Assembly (NCBI GenBank): GCA_028687335.1
Contig: JAQUAI010000006.1
Coordinates: 1 to 64,000 of the forward strand
Reading direction: 5' to 3'
Source of the DNA: Gallionella sp.
GTDB taxonomy: Bacteria > Pseudomonadota > Gammaproteobacteria > Burkholderiales > Gallionellaceae
Length of the DNA stretch: 64,000 bases
Shown: in pieces, positions 1-8,371 of the stretch
How the letters are laid out: each line of letters opens with the position of its first letter
Position numbering within the stretch: position 1 is the first letter of the stretch
Notes under the pieces: model-generated
Seen by the model: the letters and a program-made list of their open reading frames with translations, nothing else
What the model was told of the DNA's origin: nothing
Database searches by the model: none
Program-made: the position numbers and the translations under genes

Positions 1-2
1 TC

Positions 3-137
3 CTCTTGGTGAATGAGGCGGATTGCCTCGCTTACCAAGTTAGGGAAACAGAACCGCTGTTTCAATACCTTCAATCAAACACTGCAAGATGGTCGGAGCG
101 CCCAATACCGCGAAGCGGTTTAGTCCTCGGCCGATAA
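3..137 (+). CDS. possible C-terminal end of an unknown gene (5' truncated by window)
   Basis: An open frame runs from the left edge to a TAA stop at 135-137, giving 44 codons with no start in view. I do not recognise the peptide. Support is only the open frame and the inverted-repeat terminator about 40 bases downstream, which would suit a gene ending here. It could equally be non-coding. Confidence 0.25.
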   Translation, partial: LLVNEADCLAYQVRETEPLFQYLQSNTARWSERPIPRSGLVLGR

Positions 138-178
138 ACAGCCATCACCTACCTAACAAAACGTGCGAACCATAAAAA

Positions 179-218
179 AATCAGCCGCACGACCATTCAG
201 GCTCGTGCGGCTGATTTT
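179..218. terminator. bidirectional rho-independent terminator
   Basis: A perfect 12-bp inverted repeat (181-192 with 203-214) has a 10-base loop. It is preceded by an A run and followed by a T run, so it can work on both strands. It lies between the open frame ending at 137 (plus) and the small gene ending at 233 (minus). Confidence 0.8.
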
Positions 219-232
219 CTTTGCTGCTTACT

Positions 233-403
233 TCAGGGTTTCTTAGGAGTGCTGTAAGGCACTTCTTTCTGGGCTGGTTCCCAGATAGTTTCATAGCCCA
301 CAAAAAACTGCCCCGGTACGATTTCCTTTTGACGGGTAGTTACACGGAATGCGCGGCCATCTGGAATCTTGGGGCGGCAAAAAGGTTTCTTTTCATCACT
401 CAT
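233..403 (-). CDS. small conserved-looking hypothetical protein (56 aa)
   Basis: This short minus-strand frame encodes 56 residues. The ATG at 403-401 has a good ribosome site (GGAG, 8 bases upstream), and the gene stops just before the strong terminator at 179-218. The peptide is hydrophilic, starts MSDEKKPF, has one Cys and a Trp near the end, and has no signal peptide or membrane segment. I do not recognise a family. It follows the HIT gene on the same strand after 97 bases and may be co-transcribed with it. The ribosome site, size and terminator make it a believable gene. Confidence 0.6.
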   Translation of the reverse strand: MSDEKKPFCRPKIPDGRAFRVTTRQKEIVPGQFFVGYETIWEPAQKEVPYSTPKKP

Positions 404-500
404 GTTGCTATCTCCTTCGGTTAAAAAAACGGTGATTGAAAATGGGAAGTCTGTAAGCGGGCATATCGTCTCCTCCCATTTTGCTACTGAAACTGATTAT

Positions 501-914
501 TCAGCGTGTGTAATATGCCTTCTTTGGTATTACATGTCTCACGCCCCCTTGGGGGTTTTCAACGTCCCCTTTGTAGCGGGGGATGAGGTGAATATGGACA
601 TGGAAAATGCTTTGCCCGGCTGAGGGGCCGACATTGATGCCGATGTTGTAGCCATCTGGATTGAATTCCTCGTCGATGAGTTTTTTTTCCGCTTTGATGA
701 GCTCCATGCAGGCAGCCACTTCTTCCGGTGTTAGATCGAAAAAGCTGGATACGTGCCGACGCGGGATAACGAGGGTGTGCCCCGGACTTGTCGGGTAGGT
801 GTCGCGCGCACTGAAAGCCAGTTCGTGCTGTAGTGATACCCCGCGCGGGTCTGTGCAAAACAGGCACGGATCATTAGGGTCTCTTTTCTTTTCTTGTGTG
901 GCTTCAGACGACAA
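501..914 (-). CDS. HIT family protein (histidine triad nucleotide hydrolase)
   Basis: A 137-residue HIT-superfamily protein. The triad HVHIH lies at about residues 105-109, followed by LIPRYKGD as in Fhit/HinT-like hydrolases. An N-terminal C-x2-C pair (residues 17 and 20) is typical of the bacterial FHIT-like branch that binds zinc. These proteins hydrolyse or transfer nucleotide phosphoramidates or dinucleoside polyphosphates in the cytoplasm; the real substrate cannot be told from sequence. The start is a TTG at 914 with AGAGG seven bases upstream, because no early in-frame ATG exists. It is divergent from the DUF4279 gene at 978, with a 63-base shared promoter region. Confidence 0.9.
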   Translation of the reverse strand: MSSEATQEKKRDPNDPCLFCTDPRGVSLQHELAFSARDTYPTSPGHTLVIPRRHVSSFFDLTPEEVAACMELIKAEKKLIDEEFNPDGYNIGINVGPSAGQSIFHVHIHLIPRYKGDVENPQGGVRHVIPKKAYYTR

Positions 915-977
915 CTGAACACCTCTTTCTGTACGTTATACTTCGACTCATCATTTTAATTAACGAGAGAAACTCTC

Positions 978-1394
978 ATGGCATCGAATAAAGGCCGGAC
1001 TTACTTTGCATTGCTTGGTTATCATTTCAACCCCGACGACATCACACGCCTGCTTGGGATAGAGCCCACCTCTACCAATGCGGCGGGCGCGCACAGCGGC
1101 TTGGACAAACCCGTCATCAGTTCTTGGGAGTTATCTACGGAGACTGTTGCGGGAGCGGTGGACGTATTTGCCTTGACGGACATTCTTGTTAAGCAGCTGG
1201 AACCCATCAAAGAAAAGATCGTTGAAGTCTGCAAAAGCCACAATCTGTCTCCACGGTTAGGCGTGGTGCTGACTTTATCGGTCGATAAAGGTGAGTCCAG
1301 CCCAGAAGTCGGGTTTGGTGCTCGCACGATCCGTTTCCTAGCGGATACCGGCGCATTCATTGAAGTAGAAAATAAGCTTTCCGAGCGGGTTTGA
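978..1394 (+). CDS. DUF4279 domain-containing protein
   Basis: A 138-residue soluble protein that resembles the DUF4279 family: an N-terminal strand reading YFALLGYHFNPDDITRLLGI, a conserved SSWELST segment near the middle, and a C-terminal LADTGAFIEVE segment. The family has no established role. ATG at 978 is preceded by an AACGAGAGAA ribosome site. It stands alone, divergent from the HIT gene and convergent with the TPR gene. There is no signal peptide. Confidence 0.75.
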   Translation: MASNKGRTYFALLGYHFNPDDITRLLGIEPTSTNAAGAHSGLDKPVISSWELSTETVAGAVDVFALTDILVKQLEPIKEKIVEVCKSHNLSPRLGVVLTLSVDKGESSPEVGFGARTIRFLADTGAFIEVENKLSERV

Positions 1395-1426
1395 TTCATT
1401 TTGCACTCAGCTCAAACCCCTCCCAA

Positions 1427-1446
1427 CCTCCCCTTGTCAGGGGAGG
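1427..1446. repeat. short C/G-rich intergenic stem-loop
   Basis: An inverted repeat (1427-1434 with 1439-1446, eight pairs, four-base loop) sits between two convergent genes. The surrounding CCCCTCCC-rich sequence resembles common dispersed intergenic repeats of proteobacteria. There is no T run, so it is not a clear terminator, though it may help end both transcripts. Confidence 0.5.
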
Positions 1447-1555
1447 CTCTGGCTCTGCTCTCCCCCTGGCAAGCCTGTCGTGAGCTTGTTGAATCGTGGG
1501 GAGCTGGAGTGGGTTCAGTTCTAATGGATTATTTGGGTTCATGTTTCATCAACAC

Positions 1556-2599
1556 CTAGCTGTTGATCACTTCTCGCTGCGCTTGCGCCAGTTTTAGTTG
1601 TTCCTGACAATGCTTCAAACACAGCGGTTGCAGGGCGTGCGTAAAGCATTCGATGATTACTTCGAATTCATCTGCAATCTCTTCTGCAAGCGCGGCATCG
1701 TTGGTTAGTTGCGCCAGAACATTCTGCGCGGTCGCTTTGTTCACCCGGCAGATGACTGCCACATGGATAGGCAACTGCTGCTCCATGCTGACCGTCCATG
1801 CCAATTCGTAGGAATTGATCGCTTCTTTTAAGCGGGCAGGATTCTCTTCCGACTCACCGAGATGATGCAAAGTGACGCCCCGATTGTTATGGGTGGCGGT
1901 CAGCTCCAATGCGTAATTGTCTGCATCGAGTGCGGCGAGGGCATTCTTATAGGCAACCACGGATTTTTGCAGTTGTCGGTTGCCTTTAAGCAGTTTGCCC
2001 CACGTATGCAAGCTGGCCCCCAGCTGATGCATGGTGTTCATCCAGTCTTCCGGTGACTTTTCTCGCGTCCAGACTAGTAATGCATTGGTGTAAGCATCCA
2101 CCGCAATTTTTAGCGGGTTTGAGGCCTCAAGCAAGCGGCCCAGTGCTTGGTTGGCTGTGCCTAGGTTGTATTGCGTAGTTGCCCATTCCAATGGCGAATC
2201 TTCCTGACGGAATTCCTCTAAGGCATTGCTAAAACATTGAATGGCTTTTTCGAACAATGCAGCATCTCTGCGCTGCTGTCCCATTGCCGCGAGAATGTTT
2301 CCGAGGTTATTTTGAGCCTCAGCCCAAGCGAATGGCGCTTGGGCGCGATTGATATGTGGAGTAGGGGTATCAGCCAGCGATGCTTCAAGTGCTTCGCGCA
2401 AGTGCTCAAAGATTCTGGTGCTGAAGCGGTGCTGCTCATAATTTCCGCGTGTGAAACGAAAGTTGTCCGCTACGGCGACTTGGGTATCCGGCATGGCCGC
2501 TGCGGCCACTTCTTGGCTCAGCATGCATAAAGAATTCCCAATGGCTTGCTCCAGAATCTTGTTCTCGGGATAAATGAGGTAATTGGTCGAGAGCTTCAT
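1556..2599 (-). CDS. tetratricopeptide-repeat protein
   Basis: A 347-residue protein built mostly of TPR-like helical repeats from about residue 90 to 290. Recurring patterns are WAxAQNNLGN, WATTQYNLGT, WMNTMHQLGA and LTATHNNRGV, each followed by an alanine-rich second helix. Such repeats form protein-binding scaffolds; no catalytic domain is visible. The N-terminal 80 residues match nothing I know. The start codon overlaps the stop of the upstream SlyD-like gene by four bases (ATGA), so the two are translationally coupled. Function unknown. Confidence 0.75.
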   Translation of the reverse strand: MKLSTNYLIYPENKILEQAIGNSLCMLSQEVAAAAMPDTQVAVADNFRFTRGNYEQHRFSTRIFEHLREALEASLADTPTPHINRAQAPFAWAEAQNNLGNILAAMGQQRRDAALFEKAIQCFSNALEEFRQEDSPLEWATTQYNLGTANQALGRLLEASNPLKIAVDAYTNALLVWTREKSPEDWMNTMHQLGASLHTWGKLLKGNRQLQKSVVAYKNALAALDADNYALELTATHNNRGVTLHHLGESEENPARLKEAINSYELAWTVSMEQQLPIHVAVICRVNKATAQNVLAQLTNDAALAEEIADEFEVIIECFTHALQPLCLKHCQEQLKLAQAQREVINS

Positions 2600-3105
2600 T
2601 TTGCCCGGTCGAGTATCTCGTTCAGTTCAGGATCGGCACCGACGGCTCCGCCAAGGTCAATTTCTTCCTCGGTAGCTTCACGGATAGATAAGACCTCCAG
2701 CATAAATGTGACTTCCCGGCCGCAAAGCGGGTTGTTGCCGTCGATAGTCAAGGTCTTGTCGTCAAATCGGGTGACGATAAAGTTCTTGGATTCACCTTTT
2801 TCATTTTCCATGGTGATGGTCATGCCGATCTCCCGATATTCTTCTGGGACGTTTTCTATATGATCGGTAAATACTAGTGACTCATCTCTCTCGCCGTATA
2901 GCTGCTTAGTGTCAATTGGCACATCGATGATGTCGCCGACTTTTTTGCCATACAGTGCTTTGGTCACTGCTTCAGACATCACGTCATTCACGCCATGAAC
3001 ATAGCCCAGCGGATAATCGACAGTGACGAGAATGTCACCGGTTTTGTTATCGATGACTTTGTAATTCAGCTCAACGAATTTATTGTCTTCAATGGTATCT
3101 GACAT
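2596..3105 (-). CDS. FKBP-type peptidyl-prolyl cis-trans isomerase, SlyD-like
   Basis: A 169-residue protein of the SlyD/FkpA-type FKBP fold: an N-terminal strand FVELNYKVID, a central GYVHGVND segment, the flap insert, and a C-terminal half containing IDGNNPLCGREVTFMLEVL, the typical closing strand of the FKBP domain. SlyD proteins catalyse prolyl isomerisation and chaperone folding in the cytoplasm. The His/Cys-rich nickel-binding tail of E. coli SlyD is absent; the tail here is acidic and short. It overlaps the downstream TPR gene by four bases, suggesting a chaperone plus scaffold pair. Confidence 0.88.
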   Translation of the reverse strand: MSDTIEDNKFVELNYKVIDNKTGDILVTVDYPLGYVHGVNDVMSEAVTKALYGKKVGDIIDVPIDTKQLYGERDESLVFTDHIENVPEEYREIGMTITMENEKGESKNFIVTRFDDKTLTIDGNNPLCGREVTFMLEVLSIREATEEEIDLGGAVGADPELNEILDRAK

Positions 3106-3130
3106 ATCAAATTTTTATAAAAACCTTGTC

Positions 3131-3481
3131 TTAAAATAGGGTGGCACCAAAGATTCTTACCTTGTCTCTTTCATAACCTAGCACCAGTCTTCCCAGCCAT
3201 TCCCCCGCTTTTGTCGCGCTTCTCTGTTTGTAGAGCACGGTGACATATTCACCACGACGTATGATGCCCAGATACTCATAGTCTGGTGACAGGTTTTTTG
3301 CCAGTTCGCTTCTGGCAAATTGTTTGCCCATTTCAACTTCATTTGCACCTGCAATAAAAGTGCTCGAAAAGTTGCGCGTGAAAGCACCGTAGTTGCCTTC
3401 ATTCGAGTACTTGACCAGATCTGCCCACATGGGACTTGCGAGCTCCAGAATCTCGTCATCTGTCTTTTCAATGATATTCAT
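3131..3481 (-). CDS. hypothetical protein (116 aa)
   Basis: I place the start at ATG 3481-3479, with GGAG five bases upstream; a longer TTG start at 3505 lacks such a site. The 116-residue product is soluble, with an acidic helical N-terminus (TDDEILELASPMWADLVKYS) followed by alternating strand-like segments. This could fit an NTF2/cystatin-like small alpha+beta fold, but I do not recognise the family. It lies between the end of the apr operon and the SlyD-like gene, on the same strand, separated from aprA by a terminator, so it is probably transcribed separately. Confidence 0.6.
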   Translation of the reverse strand: MNIIEKTDDEILELASPMWADLVKYSNEGNYGAFTRNFSSTFIAGANEVEMGKQFARSELAKNLSPDYEYLGIIRRGEYVTVLYKQRSATKAGEWLGRLVLGYERDKVRIFGATLF

Positions 3482-3510
3482 CAAACCAACTCCATTCCTG
3501 CGCAAGAGAT

Positions 3511-3550
3511 AAAAAGAGGACCAACATGGAATATGCCGATCCTCTTTAAT
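3511..3550 (-). terminator. terminator after the sat-aprMBA operon
   Basis: Eight-pair inverted repeat 3513-3520 with 3540-3547. Read on the minus strand, the stem is followed by a T run. It lies about 75 bases after the aprA stop codon. Confidence 0.7.
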
Positions 3551-3565
3551 GTACTACAGGTTATC

Positions 3566-3623
3566 GCAAATATCTTTGCGTAAGCCTGATTTTACAAAAA
3601 CAGTAAATCAAGCCGATATTTGC
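3566..3623 (-). repeat. long inverted repeat directly after aprA
   Basis: A perfect nine-base inverted repeat (3566-3574 with 3615-3623) abuts the aprA stop codon. Inside it is a second, imperfect TGATTT/AAATCA pairing. The structure could protect the 3' end of the highly expressed apr mRNA or assist termination at 3511-3550. That role is inferred. Confidence 0.5.
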
Positions 3624-5513
3624 TTAGTGCCCTTCTGGTGGCGCTTTTTCTGCATCACCTACCAAGTGGTAGAGCGGTGCTTTTTCCATCGTGTATTCAC
3701 CTGTTTTTGGATCGCGACGGGAGACTGTCAGTACGTGCCAGTTCTGGTCATCCAGTTTCATTGCATCACCACGGTAGTAGTATCCCGGCCAACGTGTTTC
3801 CTTACGGAACAGGGTGTGATGGAACACACTTTCAGAGGTGAGGAAGCGATGCTTCAGTTCCCATGCGCGCAGCAGTTCATGGATGTCGGACGCTGCGACT
3901 TTTTCCAGATCTTCTCCCAGAATCGACATCTTCTTCAGGCCGATATTCAGGAGCTTGTCATTGGTCATGTAGTTAACACCAAAACCACCACAGTACTCAT
4001 CCATCAGCTTTTGCAAACGATCCAGACCTTGTCTCGGATTGATGAAGTTAGGGTTAACGGTACCAGCAACGACTTCATTGCTGAAAACACGGTAAGTTTC
4101 CAGTGGCTTGTAGATCTGCTCCTTGCGACGATTGATCTGTGCGTCGGAAACACGGATACCTTCTGCTTTGCCGTCATCTATATATTTGCAGGCAGCTTTG
4201 GCTGCTAGGCGACCTTCAGTGAAAGAGCCCGACGAGAAGGCGTGCGGTGTACCGCCAACCGCGTCACCTGCACCGAACAGACCTTCAATAGTGGTCATAC
4301 GGTTATAGCCCCAGTAGTATTCTGGTGGTGATACATCTTCAGGGCCAGAGCACCAAGCGCCGCAACCAGTAGCATGCGAACCCATGACATAAGGCTCGGA
4401 GGTGGTCAGCTCAGGGTTTTCATACTTAGGGTCAACGTCTGTGGCTGCCCAAAGTACCGCCTGACCGACAGTCATGCCCAAGAAGTTGTGCCAACCGATC
4501 TCTTCCAGGTGCGGGTCTTGGAACGCTTCCATGGTGACCATGTGAATCGGGCCTCGACCAGCATTTACCTCGTTGATGATTGCGTGGTTACGCAGACAAG
4601 TCGGAATAGGGCGATGAGTACGGTGCGACACTTCAGGATCTAGGTATTCCTTGCCGACCATTTGCTGAAGTGCGGGGAACCACTTGGACTCGTACTCTTC
4701 ACCGTAGGCGTTCTGGGTGTAGGTCTTGAGGTGCAGGAAGTAGGCACCGACTGGGCCATAACCATCCTTGAATCGAGCCAGCACGATACGATTTTCCATC
4801 TGTGTCATCTTCGCGCCAGCTTCGATCATCAGACCATAGGCGGAACCCGAAGACCACGGTGCGTACCAGACACGGCCCGCACCTTCGCCGACGGAACGTG
4901 GCTTGAAGATGTTGGAAGCGCCACCGGCACCGCAGACAACTGTTTTGGACTTGAATACGTGGTAGTTACCTGTGCGGACATTAAAGCCCACAGCACCGGC
5001 AACGCGGTTTTCTTTGGATTCATCCATCAGCAGGTGAGTTAAACAGACGCGGTTGAAAACCTTGTCCGCCGACTTCTTGGCCGCTTCAGCAACGATAGGT
5101 TTGTAGGATTCACCGTGAATCATGATCTGCCAACGTCCCTCACGCAGATATGAACCCTTCTTCTCGTTGCGCATAATGGGTAGACCCCATTCTTCAAAAT
5201 TATGCACAGTGGAGTCAACGTGACGTGCCATATCAAAAGCGAGGTCTTCACGTACCATACCCATCAGGTCGATACGTGCATAGCGCACATGGTCTTCAGG
5301 ATTGTTTTCGCCAAAGCGTGTGCCCATGTAACAGTTGATCGCATACAGGCCCTGGGCTACCGCACCAGAACGCATGATGTTTGCTTTTTCGGCGATGACG
5401 ATCTTCTTGTTTTGCCCCCAGTATCTGGCTTCAAATGCCGCGCCCGTACCGCCTAGGCCCGCACCGGCGACCAAGATGTCGATATCATCTTCAATAATTG
5501 TCTGGTAGCTCAT
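3624..5513 (-). CDS. aprA: adenylylsulfate reductase, alpha subunit
   Basis: A 629-residue flavoprotein of the succinate dehydrogenase/fumarate reductase family. The FAD-binding GAGLGGTG lies at residues 17-24, and SGAVAQGLYAIN near residue 50 is characteristic of AprA. In sulfur oxidisers the enzyme works in reverse: it joins sulfite and AMP to make APS, giving electrons to AprB. There is no signal peptide, so it is cytoplasmic. The start overlaps the aprB stop by one base (TGATG). Length matches the family. It is the last gene of sat-aprM-aprB-aprA and is followed by strong secondary structure. Confidence 0.97.
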   Translation of the reverse strand: MSYQTIIEDDIDILVAGAGLGGTGAAFEARYWGQNKKIVIAEKANIMRSGAVAQGLYAINCYMGTRFGENNPEDHVRYARIDLMGMVREDLAFDMARHVDSTVHNFEEWGLPIMRNEKKGSYLREGRWQIMIHGESYKPIVAEAAKKSADKVFNRVCLTHLLMDESKENRVAGAVGFNVRTGNYHVFKSKTVVCGAGGASNIFKPRSVGEGAGRVWYAPWSSGSAYGLMIEAGAKMTQMENRIVLARFKDGYGPVGAYFLHLKTYTQNAYGEEYESKWFPALQQMVGKEYLDPEVSHRTHRPIPTCLRNHAIINEVNAGRGPIHMVTMEAFQDPHLEEIGWHNFLGMTVGQAVLWAATDVDPKYENPELTTSEPYVMGSHATGCGAWCSGPEDVSPPEYYWGYNRMTTIEGLFGAGDAVGGTPHAFSSGSFTEGRLAAKAACKYIDDGKAEGIRVSDAQINRRKEQIYKPLETYRVFSNEVVAGTVNPNFINPRQGLDRLQKLMDEYCGGFGVNYMTNDKLLNIGLKKMSILGEDLEKVAASDIHELLRAWELKHRFLTSESVFHHTLFRKETRWPGYYYRGDAMKLDDQNWHVLTVSRRDPKTGEYTMEKAPLYHLVGDAEKAPPEGH

Positions 5514-5995
5514 CAGTATTGCACTCCCTCTTTGATTTCCAGGCCATTGGATTCCAGTGTGTGTAGACCACCGTTATCCATGCGAATGTATTTTGGCTCG
5601 TTGAACAATAATTCACTGTTTCGCATCTCCTTGCTTGGAGCGGGTACGTCTGCGAGTTTTGGTGTTGCCGAGCCCCAAGGCTTGGTCGTGATAGGTGCCA
5701 GCAGCTCCATATCTTTTTTACCGTTGCGGAACTTGATGCGCCAAGCAATGGTGCCTTTTTCCTCATCACGGATTACGCGTACCGAGTGTCCCAGTGGCGC
5801 GAAGTCTGCATAGCCGCGTACATCAATCGCCTGATGTGGGCAGGCTTTTACGCAGGAGTAACACTCCCAGCACATGTTTGGTTCGATGTTGTAAGCACGG
5901 CGCAGCTTTTTATCGATGTGCATGATGTCGGATGGGCAGATGTCGACGCATTCTCCGCACCCATCGCAACGAGTCATATATACAAAGGTTGGCAT
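5513..5995 (-). CDS. aprB: adenylylsulfate reductase, beta (iron-sulfur) subunit
   Basis: A 160-residue ferredoxin-like protein with two complete [4Fe-4S] motifs, C10-x2-C13-x2-C16-x3-C20 and C42-x2-C45-x2-C48-x3-C52, followed by the long C-terminal tail that wraps AprA in known structures. It carries electrons between the AprA flavin and the membrane acceptor. GAGGA stands eight bases before the ATG. It sits between aprM and aprA. Confidence 0.97.
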   Translation of the reverse strand: MPTFVYMTRCDGCGECVDICPSDIMHIDKKLRRAYNIEPNMCWECYSCVKACPHQAIDVRGYADFAPLGHSVRVIRDEEKGTIAWRIKFRNGKKDMELLAPITTKPWGSATPKLADVPAPSKEMRNSELLFNEPKYIRMDNGGLHTLESNGLEIKEGVQY

Positions 5996-6037
5996 AATTT
6001 ATTCCTCTATTTTTATAGAAAATGGGGCAAGACAGTG

Positions 6038-6862
6038 TTAGTAGTGTTTCGCTCTTTCAGCTTTGATACACAAGCCCATGTTGGGCGGATTTTTGCCCAT
6101 GTACTGGGGGATATCTGGGAACTTGGCATGTACTGCGGGATCGGTCAGGTCATAGTCGGGGGGCAGGTTTTCGCGCCCGCCATCGGCCATGATGACGCGC
6201 TTCTGGAAGGCCGCAGCTGGCTTGAAGAACATGTGGGCGAACTTGGACCAGTACACGCCGCCGAAGAGCATGGTGCTGGACAGGATGAACAGGACGAACA
6301 ACAGGTTCAGCCCGCCGCCGCTGTATGACCAGAGCAGGGCGAAGGTCGAGGTGGCCAGCACCGAGACGATGAACATGTCGGCGCGCTCGAAGCGGAAAAT
6401 AGGCAGACCTTCCGCAGCCACGTCAACGCGGATGGCGAACCAGAACCAGTAGCCGCCGATGGCCAGCATCAGTGCGCCGATGTGCCACAGCTGCGGCATC
6501 AGGGTAGAGGTGGTGTCCGGCGAGAAGATCATGATCGCGGTGGTCACCACGAACATCATGAAGCCGTACATCATCAGCAAGTGGGACATCCGGCGTTGCG
6601 GGTTGCTGAACTCGCCAGCGGTCATCACTTCGTTAGTCAGCACGCCCACGGCCATCGCGACTTTCTCGCCGCCGCTCACTTCGCGCTTGGCACTCTTCTG
6701 GGCTTTTTTCGCGTTCTCAAAGAAATACTTCGCGCTCTTCTTGTGCAGCATGTCGAGTATCGTTCCGCCCATGACCAGCAGGACCATAAGAACGATATAC
6801 CCCTGCATCATTTCGGGTGAAATGACTCCTGAAAGTGTGGCAAATGGATTGCTCGTAAACAT
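6038..6862 (-). CDS. aprM: AprM, membrane anchor of the APS reductase
   Basis: A 274-residue integral membrane protein with about five to six hydrophobic segments (roughly residues 18-37, 95-115, 127-147, 165-182 and 185-205) and a soluble C-terminal tail rich in Pro and charged residues. In sulfur-oxidising beta- and gammaproteobacteria, aprM replaces the qmoABC complex and is thought to link AprAB to the quinone pool. A GAGGAGG site precedes the ATG. It lies between sat and aprB in one operon. The electron-transfer role is inferred from context and family. Confidence 0.9.
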   Translation of the reverse strand: MFTSNPFATLSGVISPEMMQGYIVLMVLLVMGGTILDMLHKKSAKYFFENAKKAQKSAKREVSGGEKVAMAVGVLTNEVMTAGEFSNPQRRMSHLLMMYGFMMFVVTTAIMIFSPDTTSTLMPQLWHIGALMLAIGGYWFWFAIRVDVAAEGLPIFRFERADMFIVSVLATSTFALLWSYSGGGLNLLFVLFILSSTMLFGGVYWSKFAHMFFKPAAAFQKRVIMADGGRENLPPDYDLTDPAVHAKFPDIPQYMGKNPPNMGLCIKAERAKHY

Positions 6863-6938
6863 TAATTCCTCCTCAAAAATAAAACATTAATTACAAGGTA
6901 GTTCAGGCAGTCAATGGATGTTGAATGCCCGTTGAGTC

Positions 6939-8126
6939 TCACTTCGCTTTTTCACTTTCAGCCAATTCGGCGTAGTACTTGCGCAATATTTCCAACACTT
7001 CGGGACGACTGAATTCAGCGGGGACATCTTCGCCTTCCGAGAGCATCTTGCGCAACTGGGTGCCAGACACTTGCAAACGGTCGTCATCAGAATGCGGGCA
7101 GGTGCGAGCTGAGGCCATGCCGCCACACTTGTAACACCAGAAGGAAACGTCGATCTTGAGTGCTTGCGTCTCCAGTGCGTTGTGGGGGATGGTGTCGAAG
7201 ATGTGGTGCGCGTCGAACGGGCCGTAGTACTTTCCGACCCCAGCGTGGTCGCGGCCAACGATCAGATGCGAGCAGCCGTAGTTCTGGCGGAAAAGCGCAT
7301 GCAACAAGGCTTCGCGCGGGCCGGCATAACGCATGTCCAGCGGGTAACCCGCCTGAACGACGGTTTTGCCGACGAAGTAGTTTTTGGTCAATGCGATGAT
7401 GGCGTGGGTGCGTACCTCGGCTGGGATGTCGCCCGGTTTGAGATTGCCGAGTAGAGAGTGGATCATCACCCCGTCGCATACCTCGATAGCGATTTTGGCC
7501 AGATATTCATGCGAACGGTGCATGGGGTTGCGCGTTTGGAACGCAGCGACCTTGCTCCAGCCCATCTCGGTGAAGAGCGCACGCGTCTCTTTCGGGGTCA
7601 TGAACATCGTGCCGTATTTCTGCGGGAAGCCGCCTTGCGACAGTACTTTCACTGGCCCGGCCAGATTCACCTCGCCCTGTTCCATCACCATTTTCACACC
7701 AGGGTGTGCGATGTCGGTGGTGCCGAATACGGTGGCGCATTCGTGGGCTTTATCGATGGTGTATTTCTCGGTCACCTGCATGGTGGCGAGGATGCTGCCG
7801 TCGTCGGGATCGACCAGCGCGATTTGGTCGCCAGTGGGGATGGCGTCAGCAGCCGATTTGTCGGTGGAAAGGGTGATGGGGATGGGCCAGAACAGGCCGT
7901 TGGTGAGCGTCATGCCGTCGCATACGCCTTGCCAGTCGGCGTGACTCATGAAGCCTGCCAGCGGTGTGAAGCCGCCGATGCCCAGCATGATGAGGTCGCC
8001 TTTTTCGCGTGAACTTACTGTTACCTTGGGGTAACTGCGTGCCCGATTTAACTCTGCGATTAGATCTTCGCCTGCTAACAACAGCGGTTTTAGATCGCTC
8101 CCGCCATGCGGGTTAACCAATGCCAT
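6939..8126 (-). CDS. sat: ATP sulfurylase (sulfate adenylyltransferase), dissimilatory type
   Basis: A 395-residue homo-oligomeric ATP sulfurylase. It shows RNPMHRSHE (199-207) and GRDHAGVG (291-298), the two nucleotide-binding motifs, and three cysteines (C331, C334, C343) near the C-terminus as in zinc-containing dissimilatory enzymes. In this setting it converts APS plus pyrophosphate to ATP and sulfate. The ATG follows a GGGAGG site. It is the first gene of the minus-strand operon and is divergent from soeA, so both sulfite routes leave from one 245-base control region. Confidence 0.97.
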   Translation of the reverse strand: MALVNPHGGSDLKPLLLAGEDLIAELNRARSYPKVTVSSREKGDLIMLGIGGFTPLAGFMSHADWQGVCDGMTLTNGLFWPIPITLSTDKSAADAIPTGDQIALVDPDDGSILATMQVTEKYTIDKAHECATVFGTTDIAHPGVKMVMEQGEVNLAGPVKVLSQGGFPQKYGTMFMTPKETRALFTEMGWSKVAAFQTRNPMHRSHEYLAKIAIEVCDGVMIHSLLGNLKPGDIPAEVRTHAIIALTKNYFVGKTVVQAGYPLDMRYAGPREALLHALFRQNYGCSHLIVGRDHAGVGKYYGPFDAHHIFDTIPHNALETQALKIDVSFWCYKCGGMASARTCPHSDDDRLQVSGTQLRKMLSEGEDVPAEFSRPEVLEILRKYYAELAESEKAK

Positions 8127-8203
8127 ACGTGCCTCCCTAAATTGTTAGAGTCAACTGCTTCTGGTATGGGGCGGCACAGTAGAGTAAGGGCATTGGGTTG
8201 GCG

Positions 8204-8246
8204 ATACCCCTCATGGGTTGAGGGATACACCCCCCTTACGGGTTAT
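8204..8246. promoter_or_regulatory. tandem inverted repeats in the sat/soeA divergent region
   Basis: Two adjacent interrupted palindromes: ATACCC-N5-GGGTTG (8204-8220) and a half-degenerate CCCCC-N5-GGGTTAT (8230-8246). They resemble the TACCC-N5-GGGTA palindrome found upstream of fccA and tusA. Their place midway between divergent operons suits a shared regulator site. This is inference from sequence similarity only. Confidence 0.45.
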
Positions 8247-8371
8247 GCCGCAATCCCTCATCACGGCTATGGCAGTGCTGGCGCGTGATACGCATACTTG
8301 CGCACCATAAAAAGCCGACTGATTTCCTAAGGCTGTTGTTTCTCGATAACTAAAAAACACACTCGCTACCC

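Noticed and set aside
1420-1510. CCCCTCCC-rich sequence as a CRISPR or mobile element end
   Set aside because: Only one imperfect inverted repeat, no spaced repeats and no transposase nearby; fits a common dispersed intergenic repeat.
3549-4208. 219-codon plus-strand frame antisense to aprA
   Set aside because: aprA is certain here; the antisense peptide has no recognisable features.
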